Of a stretch of DNA of 55,079 nt, positions 25,836 to 34,953 are shown piece after piece. Position 1 is the stretch's first letter, and every line of letters begins with the position of its first letter. The stretch comes from Rikenellaceae bacterium. Lineage in GTDB: Bacteria; Bacteroidota; Bacteroidia; Bacteroidales; Rikenellaceae. The stretch is from positions 1 through 55,079 of the forward strand of contig JAIRQC010000060.1 in NCBI GenBank assembly GCA_031256675.1. Direction: 5' to 3'. Under the pieces are notes generated by a model, which saw nothing but the letters and a program-made list of their open reading frames with translations, did not search any database and had not been told where the DNA came from. Made by a program: the position numbers and the translations under genes.

Positions 25836-26489
25836 TTACAGCTTTTCGCCGAAGGCCAGGTCGCCAGCGTCGCCGATGCCGGGCACGATGTACGAACGCA
25901 CCGTAAGTTCCTGATCGACGGCGCCGCACCAGATGTGGGTGCTCTGCTTGGGCATGTGTTTGCGGGTGTACTCGACTCCCTCCTCGCTGGCGACGATAGC
26001 CGCGACGTGCGTGCGCCTGGGCTTGCCGTTGTGTTCGACCAGAGCGTTGTAGGTCAGCACCAGCGACGCACCGGTGGCGAGCATCGGGTCGACCAGTATC
26101 AGCGTCTTGTCCGTCAGGTCGCAGCACGAGATGTACTCCACCTTCACCGTGAACGTGCCGTCCTTGCCGTACTTCCTGTACGCCGACACAAAGCCGTTCT
26201 CCGCCCTGTCGAAGTAGTTCAGGAAGCCCTGATGGAACGGGATCCCCGCCCTGAGGATCGACACGACCACCACCTCGTCTGTCGGCAACGCCACCTCCGC
26301 CTCGCCCAGCGGCGTCTCGACGGTCGTGTCGGCATAGTCGAGCGTCTTGCTCAACTCGTAGGCCATCACCTCCCCTACTCGCTCCAGATTGCGCCGAAAC
26401 CGCATCCGGTCGCGCTGTACCGCAGCATCGCGCAACTCTGCAATAAAGCTGTTAAGCAGCGTCTTCTCCCTGTTAAGTATCGTGATCAT
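25836..26489 (-). CDS. upp: Uracil phosphoribosyltransferase
   Basis: Upp salvages uracil to UMP with PRPP. The 217-residue product has VSILRAGIPFHQGFLNYF, the PRPP loop VDPMLATGASLVLTYNALV, and the C-terminal uracil-binding region VPGIGDAGDLAFGEKL. It starts 5 bp after hflX, so it is the last gene of a TonB-hflX-upp unit. Confidence 0.95.
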   Translation of the reverse strand: MITILNREKTLLNSFIAELRDAAVQRDRMRFRRNLERVGEVMAYELSKTLDYADTTVETPLGEAEVALPTDEVVVVSILRAGIPFHQGFLNYFDRAENGFVSAYRKYGKDGTFTVKVEYISCCDLTDKTLILVDPMLATGASLVLTYNALVEHNGKPRRTHVAAIVASEEGVEYTRKHMPKQSTHIWCGAVDQELTVRSYIVPGIGDAGDLAFGEKL

Positions 26490-26494
26490 AATTT

Positions 26495-27682
26495 TTAATA
26501 TAAGAAATTGTTGAACGGGTATCTGCCTTCGTGTATCTCGCGCACCATTGTGTAGAGCTGGCTGCGGAGTGCGTCGATATTTGTGCGCAGGGCGGCGGAG
26601 ATGAATATCGCGGGAGAGGAGGAGCCGCGGGCCATCCAGCTGCGACGGAGCTCGTCGAGCGAGATGTTCTCGCGGGTGGCGGGGGTGAGGTCGTCGGCAT
26701 CCTTGCGGATGTATGTATAGGCGTCTATCTTGTTGAAGACCATGAAGACGGGCTTGTCTGCGGCCCCGATCTCGGCGAGGGTTTGCCTTACGACCTCTAT
26801 CTGCTCTTCGAAGCCCGGATGCGATATGTCGACCACGTGCAGGAGCAGATCGGCCTCGCGCACCTCGTCGAGGGTCGACTTGAACGACTCGACCAGCTGA
26901 TGCGGCAGCTTGCGGATGAACCCGACGGTATCGGCCAGCAGGAATGGCAGGTTGTCGAGCACGACCTTGCGGACGGTGGTGTCAAGCGTGGCGAAGAGTT
27001 TGTTCTCGGCAAATACGTCACTCTTACTCAGCAGGTTCATGATCGTCGACTTGCCGACATTGGTGTAGCCCACCAGCCCCACGCGCACCATGCCGCCGCG
27101 GTTGCCGCGCTGGGTGGCCATCTGGCGGTCGATGCGCGTGAGCTCCTCTTTGAGCAGGGTTATGCGGTGGCGGATGACGCGGCGGTCGGTCTCGATCTCG
27201 CGCTCGCCCGCCCCGCCGCGGGTACCGGTGCCGCCGCGCTGCCGTTCGAGGTGCGTCCATAGGCCGGTCAGCCGCGGCAGCATGTACTGATAGTTGGCCA
27301 GCTCGACCTGCGTCTTGGCGTATGCCGTGGTCGCCCGCTGCAAAAATATATCGAGGATGAGTTTGGTGCGGTCGATGATCCTCACCGGCAGCTCCTTACC
27401 GATATTGCGCGTCTGCGACGGGCTCAGTTCGTCGTCGAAGATGACCACGCCCGCCTCCATTTCGCGGGCCATAGCCGCTATCTCCTCCAACTTGCCGGGC
27501 CCGACGTAGATCTTCGGGTTGGGCGAGTCCATCTTCTGCGTCACCCGTCCGACAGTGACGATACCGGCCGTCTCGGCCAGAAATTCCAGCTCGTCCAGCC
27601 ACTCCGCAACCAGATCCTCCTCCTGCCGGTTACGGATAACCGCCACAAGCAATGCGCGCTCAGCCATCATATTGTTTTCCAT
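26495..27682 (-). CDS. hflX: Ribosome-associated GTPase HflX
   Basis: HflX binds the 50S subunit and splits or rescues stalled ribosomes. The 395-residue product has the N-terminal nucleotide-binding-like domain (YVGPGKLEEIAAMAREMEAG, VIFDDELSPSQTRN), a coiled segment, then the G domain: G1 GLVGYTNVGKST, G3 ADTVGFIRKLPHQLVESFK, and G4 VFNKIDAY. ATG 27682 (MENNMMAER) or 27670 are both possible. It sits between the TonB-like gene (21 bp) and upp (5 bp). Confidence 0.95.
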   Translation of the reverse strand: MENNMMAERALLVAVIRNRQEEDLVAEWLDELEFLAETAGIVTVGRVTQKMDSPNPKIYVGPGKLEEIAAMAREMEAGVVIFDDELSPSQTRNIGKELPVRIIDRTKLILDIFLQRATTAYAKTQVELANYQYMLPRLTGLWTHLERQRGGTGTRGGAGEREIETDRRVIRHRITLLKEELTRIDRQMATQRGNRGGMVRVGLVGYTNVGKSTIMNLLSKSDVFAENKLFATLDTTVRKVVLDNLPFLLADTVGFIRKLPHQLVESFKSTLDEVREADLLLHVVDISHPGFEEQIEVVRQTLAEIGAADKPVFMVFNKIDAYTYIRKDADDLTPATRENISLDELRRSWMARGSSSPAIFISAALRTNIDALRSQLYTMVREIHEGRYPFNNFLY

Positions 27683-27703
27683 ATATTTTTTTGCATCGGC
27701 GGG

Positions 27704-28447
27704 TCATTTCTTTGCCAGCCCGAACTCTATCGGCTGTATGTATCTCATCTTTATCGGTTCCCCGTTCCGTTTGGCGGGCTCCCAAGGTGGAGATAGCCTT
27801 ACCACGCGGAGGGCTTCGGCGCTCAGGGCGGGGTCGGCGGAGAAGATGGCTTCGTGGCCGGTGAGCGTGCCGTCGACCTCGATTATGAAGGCTACGACGA
27901 CCACGCCGGCAATCCTCTTAACGGCTGCCGCCGAGGGATATGCGAGCCTGCCGAGCGTCCACTTGCGGAAGGTCTCGGAGGGATCGCCGCCCATGAACCG
28001 TGGTATCTCGTCGACCACCACCGCCTCTGTCGACGAGGCCTCTCCCTGCTGCCCTTCGTCCGTGGTTTTCAACGCCTGCTCGACCACCGCCAGCGGACGC
28101 AGGTCTGCCTCTGCGAGCGACAGGCCGGCTGCAATATCCTCCTCTTCGCGCGCCGCAGCGTTGTCTTCCACGATTTTGAGCTCGTCCGACGAACCCTCTA
28201 CCGGCGGCAGCGCAACCTCCTGCATGGCTATCGGCTTGACGTTCAGCTGCTCCTGCCATGGCGCGTCGACGATCTGCTCGCCGGCGAGCATCGCCTGCCA
28301 GTCGACGACCTCCACCGGCCGCCGCTCGTAATTCCAGTTGAAAGCCGCGACGATAATCCCAAGCGCCACCACGAGCCCCGCCTCGAAAAACACCACCCGC
28401 CACGGCCCGAGATCGACCCCGGGATTCTTTTTCGGTTCCATCGTCAC
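27704..28447 (-). CDS. TonB-family energy transducer
   Basis: TonB proteins pass proton-motive energy to outer-membrane receptors such as SusC. The roughly 245-residue product has a short N-terminal cytoplasmic part, one membrane span (VVFFEAGLVVALGIIVAAFN), an acidic rather than the usual Pro-rich periplasmic linker, and a C-terminal TonB domain (YPSAAAVKRIAGVVVVAFII, then VDGTLTGHEAIFSADPALSAE, VRLSPPWEPAKRNGEPI). Start at 28447 (MTM-) or 28441 (MEPKK). No exbB/exbD gene is beside it. It leads the hflX-upp operon. Confidence 0.85.
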   Translation of the reverse strand: MTMEPKKNPGVDLGPWRVVFFEAGLVVALGIIVAAFNWNYERRPVEVVDWQAMLAGEQIVDAPWQEQLNVKPIAMQEVALPPVEGSSDELKIVEDNAAAREEEDIAAGLSLAEADLRPLAVVEQALKTTDEGQQGEASSTEAVVVDEIPRFMGGDPSETFRKWTLGRLAYPSAAAVKRIAGVVVVAFIIEVDGTLTGHEAIFSADPALSAEALRVVRLSPPWEPAKRNGEPIKMRYIQPIEFGLAKK

Positions 28448-28511
28448 AACAAAAAGCGCTGCATATCACACAAAAATACGCAAAAAATTTTTTCCGTCAT
28501 AATTTTTTTTG

Positions 28512-28519
28512 TATATTTG
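28512..28519 (+). promoter_or_regulatory. -7 box for tRNA-Ala
   Basis: TATATTTG, 12 bp before the tRNA; no TTTG -33 box at standard distance. Confidence 0.45.
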
Positions 28520-28530
28520 CCGAACCATTC

Positions 28531-28604
<74 letters not shown>

Positions 28605-28607
28605 CCG

Positions 28608-28631
28608 AGGCCCTGACAAGGGGCCTTTTTT
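28608..28631 (+). terminator. Terminator after tRNA-Ala
   Basis: AGGCCC-TGACAAG-GGGCCT followed by TTTTT, immediately downstream of the tRNA and 12 bp before rlmN. rlmN would depend on readthrough or its own promoter. Confidence 0.75.
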
Positions 28632-28642
28632 ATTTGTGGCGC

Positions 28643-29692
28643 ATGGATAGAAAATGGTTGTATGGGCTGACTTTGAGACAGTTGAGCGAGACGGTCGCCT
28701 CGCTTGGACTGCCTGCGTTCACCGCCCGGCAAATCGCTTCGTGGATATATAATAAAGGTGTGGCGCAGATCGAGGCCATGACCGACATTTCGCTCAGGGG
28801 GCGCGAGCTGTTAGGGCGCGACCACTGCGTCGGGCGGACAGCCCCCTCGGCGGTCGAAACCTCTGTCGACGGCACAAAAAAATACCTTTTCCGCACGTCG
28901 GGCGGCAACCATATAGAAACGGCGTACATCACCGACGGCGATCGCGCAACGCTTTGCGTGTCATCGCAATGCGGCTGCCGCATGGGGTGCCGCTTCTGCA
29001 TGACGGCACGCGGCGGGTTCGGCGGCAATCTCTCTGCCGGCGAGATACTCAACCAGATACGCTCGATACCCGAAAGCGACGCCCTGACCAACGTCGTATA
29101 CATGGGCATGGGCGAACCGCTCGACAATCTCGACGCTGTGCTTGCCTCGCTCGAGGTTCTCACCTCCGACTGGGGTTACGGCTGGAGCCCGACACGCATA
29201 ACTGTCTCCACCATAGGCGTTCTGCCTGTCTTGAATCGGTTGCTCGACGACAGCCGCGCCCACGTCGCCGTCAGTCTGCACAACCCTTTCCCCGACCAGC
29301 GGGCCTCTGTCATGCCGGTAGAAAAGGTCTGGCCCGTTGCCGAGGTCGTGAGGCTGTTGCGGCGGTACGATTTCTCACACCAGCGGCGCATCAGCTTCGA
29401 ATACATTATGTTCGAGGGATTTAACGACTCTCCCGCCCACATCAGAGAGCTCGCCCGACTGCTCGACGGCCTCAAATGCCGCATCAATCTGATCCGTTTC
29501 CACGCCATTCCCGATTCGCCATTCGTTTCGCCCTCGCCGGAGCGCATGGTCGCCTTTCGCGACGCGCTCACGGCCAAAGGGATAATCACCACCATTCGCG
29601 CCTCGTGCGGCGAAGATATTCGCGCGGCCTGCGGGCTGCTCTCCATCAGGCAGGCTGTCGGTTATGGGCTGTCGGCGCCGAACAGGCCCTAA
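28643..29692 (+). CDS. rlmN: Dual-specificity 23S rRNA/tRNA adenine-C2 methyltransferase RlmN
   Basis: RlmN is a radical SAM enzyme that methylates A2503 of 23S rRNA and A37 of some tRNAs. The 349-residue product has VSSQCGCRMGCRFCMTARGG (4Fe-4S cluster cysteines), VVYMGMGEPLDNLDAVL, the methyl-carrying loop region ITVSTIGVLPVLNRL, and a conserved Cys near the C-terminus in RASCGEDIRAACG. The ORF-track start at 28559 lies inside the tRNA; ATG 28643 (MDRKWLYGLTLRQLSE) is the family start. It converges on, and overlaps by 4 nt, the decarboxylase gene. Confidence 0.95.
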   Translation: MDRKWLYGLTLRQLSETVASLGLPAFTARQIASWIYNKGVAQIEAMTDISLRGRELLGRDHCVGRTAPSAVETSVDGTKKYLFRTSGGNHIETAYITDGDRATLCVSSQCGCRMGCRFCMTARGGFGGNLSAGEILNQIRSIPESDALTNVVYMGMGEPLDNLDAVLASLEVLTSDWGYGWSPTRITVSTIGVLPVLNRLLDDSRAHVAVSLHNPFPDQRASVMPVEKVWPVAEVVRLLRRYDFSHQRRISFEYIMFEGFNDSPAHIRELARLLDGLKCRINLIRFHAIPDSPFVSPSPERMVAFRDALTAKGIITTIRASCGEDIRAACGLLSIRQAVGYGLSAPNRP

Positions 29693-31077
29693 TATCCGAG
29701 TATTCTCATCATCGATCGGTAGCTCTGTTCCTTTGCGAACAGGCGTGTGTAGTATTCGTTGTCGCCCTTTTCGCGGTCGATTATGATGTGTTTGGGCGAT
29801 GGGGTGAGGCAGTGCTGAATGCCGCCGAAGCCGCCGAGGGACTCCTGGTAGGCGCCGGTGTGGAAGAAGCCGATGTACTGAGGGTCGCCGTTGAGCTTGG
29901 GGAGGAAGATGGCGTTGGCGTGGGTTTCGCTGCTGTAATAATCTTCGCTGTCGCAGGTGAGGCCGCCGAGGAAAACGCGCTGGTACTCCTTGTCCCAGTT
30001 GTTGATGGCCAGTTGGATGTAACGCTGATTGATGCCCCACGTGTCGGGCAGCGTGGTCATGAACGAACTGTCGATCATGTACCAGCACTCGCGGTCGTTC
30101 TGCTGCTTCTGGTTGATGATCGAAAAGAGGGCCGCGCCGCTCTCGCCGACGGTGAACGATCCGAACTCGGTGAAGATGTGAGGCTCGGTGATCTCCATCT
30201 GCACGCAGAAGTTTTTGATCTGGGCGACGATCTCCTCGGTCATGTACTCGTAGTCGTAGTCGAAGGCCAGCGAGTTCTTGATCGGGAACCCGCCGCCGAT
30301 GTTGAGCGAATCGAGCTCCGGACAGACCTTTTTCAACTCGTAATAGATGCCGAGGCACTTGTTTAGCTCGTTCCAGTAGTAGGCGGTGTCCTTGATGCCG
30401 GTGTTGATGAAAAAGTGGAGCATTTTGAGCTCGAACCGCTTGTTTCCCTTGATCTTGGCCTTGTAGAAGTCGACTATGTCGTTGTAGCGGATGCCGAGGC
30501 GCGAGGTGTAGAAGTCGAACTTGGGCTCCTCCTCGGCGGCGATGCGCAGGCCGAGCTTGCACCGTTTGTTCATACCGTCGAACAGGTCGAGCTCCTCCTT
30601 GTTGTCGAGCACGGGTATGGTGTTGACGAAGCCGCTGTTGACCAGGTTGACGATGTTCTCGACGTAGGCCGGACGCTTGAAACCGTTGCAGACAATGTAA
30701 CAGTCCCTGTCTATCAACCCGCTGTCGTACAGTGCATTGATTATGTGAATGTCGTATGCCGACGAGGTTTCGAGGTGGATGTCGTTTTTGAGCGCCTCTT
30801 CGAGCACGAACGAGAAGTGGGAGCTCTTGGTGCAGTAGCAGTAGTTGTAACTGCTTTTGTAGTCGACCTTTGCCATCGCGACGTTGAACATTCGCTTGGC
30901 GCGGTTGATCTGCGAGGAAATTTTGGGCAGGTAAGTCACTTTGAGCGGCGTGCCGTACTGTTTGATGATGTCCATCAGCGGCACGTCGTGAAAGTTGAGC
31001 TCGTTGTCGATCACAGTAAACTCATCCTGCGGAAACTCGAAGGTCTGCTCGATCAGGTCGATGTACTTGTTTTTCAT
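29689..31077 (-). CDS. PLP-dependent arginine decarboxylase-like protein (fold III)
   Basis: A 462-residue alanine-racemase-fold decarboxylase. NYCYCTKSSHFSFVLEEAL carries the likely PLP lysine, LNIGGGFPIKN is the phosphate-binding glycine motif, IFTEFGSFTVGESGA and LGGLTCDSEDYYSSETHA hold the second-half active-site Cys-Asp pair. Text resembles the arginine decarboxylase group used for agmatine/polyamine synthesis in Bacteroidetes, but it is shorter than classical SpeA (about 630 residues). A diaminopimelate- or carboxynorspermidine-type activity cannot be excluded. It stands alone, convergent with rlmN and divergent from the HU-like gene. Confidence 0.75.
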   Translation of the reverse strand: MKNKYIDLIEQTFEFPQDEFTVIDNELNFHDVPLMDIIKQYGTPLKVTYLPKISSQINRAKRMFNVAMAKVDYKSSYNYCYCTKSSHFSFVLEEALKNDIHLETSSAYDIHIINALYDSGLIDRDCYIVCNGFKRPAYVENIVNLVNSGFVNTIPVLDNKEELDLFDGMNKRCKLGLRIAAEEEPKFDFYTSRLGIRYNDIVDFYKAKIKGNKRFELKMLHFFINTGIKDTAYYWNELNKCLGIYYELKKVCPELDSLNIGGGFPIKNSLAFDYDYEYMTEEIVAQIKNFCVQMEITEPHIFTEFGSFTVGESGAALFSIINQKQQNDRECWYMIDSSFMTTLPDTWGINQRYIQLAINNWDKEYQRVFLGGLTCDSEDYYSSETHANAIFLPKLNGDPQYIGFFHTGAYQESLGGFGGIQHCLTPSPKHIIIDREKGDNEYYTRLFAKEQSYRSMMRILGY

Positions 31078-31253
31078 TCTATTTTATTGTTGCAATCCGT
31101 CTGTTCTACTTCTGCGATTTTCGTCGAAAGTAGCTCGTTTGGATTCGGCAGGTTTTTTCGGAGTGCAAAGTATGCAAATCTTTTTCGTATAATCAAATTT
31201 TTAGTCGGTTGCGTGCATTTTTTTTATAATTTTGCGCGGAAGATCTCTTCGGC

Positions 31254-31976
31254 ATGGAAAATCACAGTATTGTAGGTCGGACGCTGGTCGGTTCGCTGGA
31301 GAGCCACCGCAGGGTCGTGCTGCCAGGTTTTGGGGCCTTTATCCGCAAGCATGAGGGGGGCGAGGTGGCCTTTGTAGAGTTCGTGAGGACAGACGACGGC
31401 GTTATACGTTCGCGGCTCGTCGAACAGACCGGTTTTGCTGACAGCGCGGCTGCGCTGGCTATCGAAAATTATGTCGAACGGCTGCGCAGGGAGCTTGCCG
31501 AGCATGGCTTTTCGCTCATCCCTGGGCTCGGCAGGCTGATCGCCGAGACAGGAGGGGGTTGCCGGTTCGAATATGAGCCCGCCGAGGGTAAGGGAACCTC
31601 TGCGCCCGCCAAAGCCCTCCCCGTTCAGCCCAAATCGCCGCCCGCGCCTGGTGTTTCGGGCTTGGCCAAGCCGACGCCTGTGTCCGGAACCAAGCCGACG
31701 ATTGTGCAGGGAGCGGCTAAACCAATACCTTTATCCGGCTCGACCCCGTCGACGATTGTGCAGGGATTGGCCAAACCTGTGCCTGAATCTGTTTCGGGTG
31801 CACATTACGGGAAACCGAACGAGCCGGAGGTGGTGCTCGAAATGCGGCGGGACCGCAGGCGGCGCCGTGGCGACGCTTTTCTGATAATAGCCGTCATCGC
31901 CGCCCTGATCGCCATCGGGGCCATGATATACGGAATACTCAACAACGCCCCGCACAGGATGCCACTACTTAATTAA
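31254..31976 (+). CDS. HU-CCDC81-type domain membrane protein
   Basis: A 240-residue protein. Residues 1-105 (SHRRVVLPGFGAFIRKHEGG, then FVEFVRTDDGVIRSRLVEQ and FSLIPGLGRLIAE) match the bacterial CCDC81-like HU-fold domain pair of Bacteroidetes. A Pro-rich linker repeats AKPxPxSG and PTIVQG-type units. A basic stretch (RRDRRRRRGD) precedes a single C-terminal membrane span (AFLIIAVIAALIAIGAMIYG), so the HU-like part is cytoplasmic. Homologues often carry a SPOR domain after the span; here the protein stops about 12 residues later. TAATTTTG at 31227-31234 is a possible -7 box. Confidence 0.78.
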   Translation: MENHSIVGRTLVGSLESHRRVVLPGFGAFIRKHEGGEVAFVEFVRTDDGVIRSRLVEQTGFADSAAALAIENYVERLRRELAEHGFSLIPGLGRLIAETGGGCRFEYEPAEGKGTSAPAKALPVQPKSPPAPGVSGLAKPTPVSGTKPTIVQGAAKPIPLSGSTPSTIVQGLAKPVPESVSGAHYGKPNEPEVVLEMRRDRRRRRGDAFLIIAVIAALIAIGAMIYGILNNAPHRMPLLN

Positions 31977-32389
31977 GGGCTTGTTAAAAAATTATATATA
32001 CCTGCAAATACCATCAAAATCGCCCTGCCATAATATATAACCTGCTTAAAATCAATAAACGAGTTATTTGGCGTCAATGCAGGCATTCGTTAAAATTTAT
32101 TTATTGAAAATCTTATATTTTTTAGCTTCGCCTTACCTCAATGTTGGATCGCAAAGGGACGCTCGTCGTTCTTTTCCTCGTCGTTCGGCAGGGTTTCCAT
32201 GCAGGATTGGCCCGCACGCGCTTTCGTTGATTCGCGCCCAGACCATTTTCGAGCAGGCTCAATGATGCTCGGCTTGTCTGTCGTAACTTGCTGCGCTTTC
32301 CGTTGCATAGAATGCCGTTATGCGCATCGTCAGGGGCGAAAAATGAGCTGTAATCTTGTTTGCCAATAAAAAAACACAGCTGTTCAAAG
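31977..32389. other. 410-bp intergenic region
   Basis: No supported gene; the 65-aa plus-strand ORF has no family text. An AT-rich first part is followed by GC-rich degenerate sequence, possibly old coding DNA. Confidence 0.3.
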
Positions 32390-32794
32390 ATGACGATTTA
32401 CGAATTTTTTCGAAACGACCGCTTTGCCGCCCTTGCAGGGGTGGAGTTGAGTGATGTGCGCCCGGGTTACGCCCGCGCGACGATGACCGTCACCCCCGAC
32501 CATCTCAACGCAGGCGGGACGGTACAGGGCGGGGCGATATTTACGCTGGCCGATCTGGCGTTCGCCGCCGCCGTCAATGCATACGGCAACCTCGCTGTCT
32601 CGATCCAGAGCAGCATATATTTCCATCGGGGATTGTCCTCGGGCGTGCTTGCGGCCGAGGCGAAGGCGATCAAAGTCGGCGCCAGCATAGCTTCATTCGA
32701 GGCTACGGTCACCGACGAAGCTGGCGAAACGGTGGCGACATTCGTAGCGTCGGCTTACAGAAAAGATGTGACGCTGCCGTTCGCCAAGCCTTAG
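32390..32794 (+). CDS. PaaI-family hotdog thioesterase
   Basis: A 134-residue single hotdog-fold acyl-CoA thioesterase. GYARATMTVTPDHLNAGGTV and QGGAIFTLADLAFAAAVNAYG give the family signature (N-x-x-G-x-x-HGG-type helix, here with Gln in place of the usual His), and SSIYFHRGLSSGVLAAEAKA completes the fold. ATG 32390 is preferred over the TTG 10 codons upstream. The acyl substrate is unknown. It is monocistronic. Confidence 0.88.
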   Translation: MTIYEFFRNDRFAALAGVELSDVRPGYARATMTVTPDHLNAGGTVQGGAIFTLADLAFAAAVNAYGNLAVSIQSSIYFHRGLSSGVLAAEAKAIKVGASIASFEATVTDEAGETVATFVASAYRKDVTLPFAKP

Positions 32795-33037
32795 GATCAT
32801 CATCAAAACCGGCCTCCCCGATAGGATAGACCTCGGCTGCGACAAAAGTGAACGTCGCTTTCGTCCGGACGAAAAGGACCGAAAAAAGAGTTCTCAATCG
32901 ACCAGGTGATTGTCACTGAACAGCAGACGACAGCAAACCTCATAAGGATTGCTGTCGTCTTGCGTTTCGGAACATGATCAAAATCCTGCTGCGCGCATAT
33001 CTGCAAGTGCCAGAATGTAGTCGCGTTCGGTGGCGAG

Positions 33038-33348
33038 CAGATCGTCGACGGCGACTATCTCGAGGAGGGATGCCGCACGACTCTTTCCATTACGGTAGAT
33101 ATGAAACGGCATAATACCCGACATGTCATGATTGAACCGCCGGATGCAGTTATGCATAGAAAAACGATTGGCACAGCTACTATAAAACGCACTATGAATA
33201 TTTCAAGGATCGCCGTGCGATCTTTTACGAAAGCCTGCCGGAGAGATGTCATGTGTTCATCGTCAAACTGCTGCCACGCTTCAGCGGAAGCTGCGCACTC
33301 AATCCAGCCAATGTCGAGATGATGTATTTTTCCTGTGGCGAACACTAA
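33038..33348 (+). pseudogene. Relic of an alpha-2-macroglobulin-like C-terminus
   Basis: Two frames on the plus strand read like the end of a bacterial alpha-2-macroglobulin-type protein. First come DYLEEGCRTTLSITVDMK and RHVMIEPPDA; then, after a frameshift near 33150, HSYYKTHYEYFKDRRAIFYE, SLPERCHVFIVKLLPRFSGS and NPANVEMMYFSCGEH-stop. In intact proteins the equivalent text is an FxDRxxFF-SLPxGxH-pattern followed by PAxxEMMYxPE. Only about 100 residues of a protein normally over 1500 remain. Similarity was judged by eye. The 240 bp before and the 310 bp after it hold no recognisable gene. Confidence 0.5.
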
Positions 33349-33657
33349 CAACTTTGTCCGCCGCGTAAATATATGACAAAGAAACGAATAACAAATTATC
33401 TGGACGGCGTCCAGACTGATACTCTTTTCTTGTCGTTTCCCGTGACGGCAGCTATTTCAGGATATACAACTCGTTGGTCGGCGCGTTGATATTGACGCCT
33501 TTGTCCAGCGAACGGTCGACAGAGAAGAGTATCTAAACAATGCCCTGCGATCGAGACTGCTTTCGCCGAAAACGTTTGCTGTCCGGCGCGAAAGTTCTCA
33601 TCATAGAAAAGAATAACCGTTTGACGCGGCGAGCCAGTCTTACCAGTTACGGACGCA

Positions 33658-34953
33658 TTAGATACTGTCCGTGTTATCATTTTCTTCAACACTTTGTTCT
33701 TTGTTAAACGGCACGAACCACGATGCAAGAAAGGCGGGTATGGTGGCGATGGCTACAAATATGAAGAAATTGCGGTATCCAATCCAGTCGCTCAGGTAGC
33801 CGCTCGCCATACCAGGCAACGATACTCCGAGGTTGGCCAGGCTCGATGCGAAGGCATAATGCGCCATCCTGTGGGCGCCAGGAGCGACCTGCTGCATAAT
33901 GAAGATCATCAGCCCTACGAAACCGAATCCGTAACCGAAATATTCGAACACCACAGCCGAGCCGATCGTCCAGAACGACATCGGCTGAAAAACGGACAGC
34001 AAAAGATAGACCAGAAACGGGATATTGAAACAGCAGCAGAGCGTAAAGAGTGTCCGTCGCAGTCCCCGTGCCGAGACGAAGTGCCCTGCGAGGATCGACC
34101 CCAGAATGAACGCTCCGGTTCCGAACGTGCCGACGATGAGGCCTATATCTTCCGTCGAGAGTCCTAATCCCCCGTCGGCAACCGGCGAATTGAGGAACAG
34201 GGGCACGATCTTAATGGCGAACCCCTCGGCCAGACGATAGAACAGTATGAACAGCAGGTACCAGCCGATGTGTCTCTTTTGAAAGAATGTAGTGAAGACG
34301 TTGCCCACTGCGCGCAGCCCATCGTTGAAGTTGTTTATTCGGCTCGCGGCTTCGCCTCCTGACGGCAACATTCTGGCATGGTAAAGGCTCAGCAACAGCA
34401 TCAATCCTGCCGTGATGGCCATGATCGCCATCCAAGCCTGAGCCGGAGATACCGTATTTTTTAACATTCCTGCCAGATAGACCAGTCCGCCTGCGGCCAG
34501 CAGTTTTCCTGTGTTGTAGAAGGCTCCCTGCCATCCCGCATAACGAGCCTGGGCTTTAAGGTCGAGTTCGGTGATGTAGATGCCATCGGTGGCTATGTCG
34601 TGTGTGGAGCCACTGAAAGCGATTACAGCCATCAGCGCGACGGCCCACGGAAAGAAACCTGGCAGCGGCAACGACAAGGCGATCAGTGCAAAGCAGACGC
34701 CGGTAATCATCTGGGTGGTTACGACGAAAAACTTCTTCGTCCGGAACATCTCCATGAAAGGGCTCCACAGCGGTTTGAGCGACCACGGTAGGATGATGAG
34801 CGAAGTCCAAAAAGCGATCTGCGCGTCGGTGATCTGCATGTCGCGCAACATGAGTGCCGAAGCCTGATTGAGCATTACGAATGGCAGCCCCATTGCCATG
34901 TAAACCGTCGGCACCCATAGCAGGGGGGTAATTTTTGCATTTTTATCTTTCAT
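33658..34953 (-). CDS. AmpG-like MFS transporter
   Basis: A 12-span major facilitator of about 431 residues in the inner membrane. The start MKDKNAKITPLLWVPTVYMA and FWTSLIILPWSLKPLWSPFM, then STHDIATDGIYITELD, match the AmpG/PAT-like branch that imports muropeptides or other amino-sugar units. Near the end, FVGLMIFIMQQVAPGAHRMA and FASSLANLGVSLPGMASGYL are typical. ATG 34971 (MNRLLAMKDK) is an alternative start; both overlap the upstream GHL10 gene (by 11 or 29 nt), indicating translational coupling. It is the last gene of the 12-gene glycan locus. Confidence 0.87.
   Translation of the reverse strand: MKDKNAKITPLLWVPTVYMAMGLPFVMLNQASALMLRDMQITDAQIAFWTSLIILPWSLKPLWSPFMEMFRTKKFFVVTTQMITGVCFALIALSLPLPGFFPWAVALMAVIAFSGSTHDIATDGIYITELDLKAQARYAGWQGAFYNTGKLLAAGGLVYLAGMLKNTVSPAQAWMAIMAITAGLMLLLSLYHARMLPSGGEAASRINNFNDGLRAVGNVFTTFFQKRHIGWYLLFILFYRLAEGFAIKIVPLFLNSPVADGGLGLSTEDIGLIVGTFGTGAFILGSILAGHFVSARGLRRTLFTLCCCFNIPFLVYLLLSVFQPMSFWTIGSAVVFEYFGYGFGFVGLMIFIMQQVAPGAHRMAHYAFASSLANLGVSLPGMASGYLSDWIGYRNFFIFVAIATIPAFLASWFVPFNKEQSVEENDNTDSI

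Noticed and set aside
33396-33728. 110-aa minus-strand ORF
   Set aside because: Overlaps the end of the MFS gene in another frame; no family text or convincing start.
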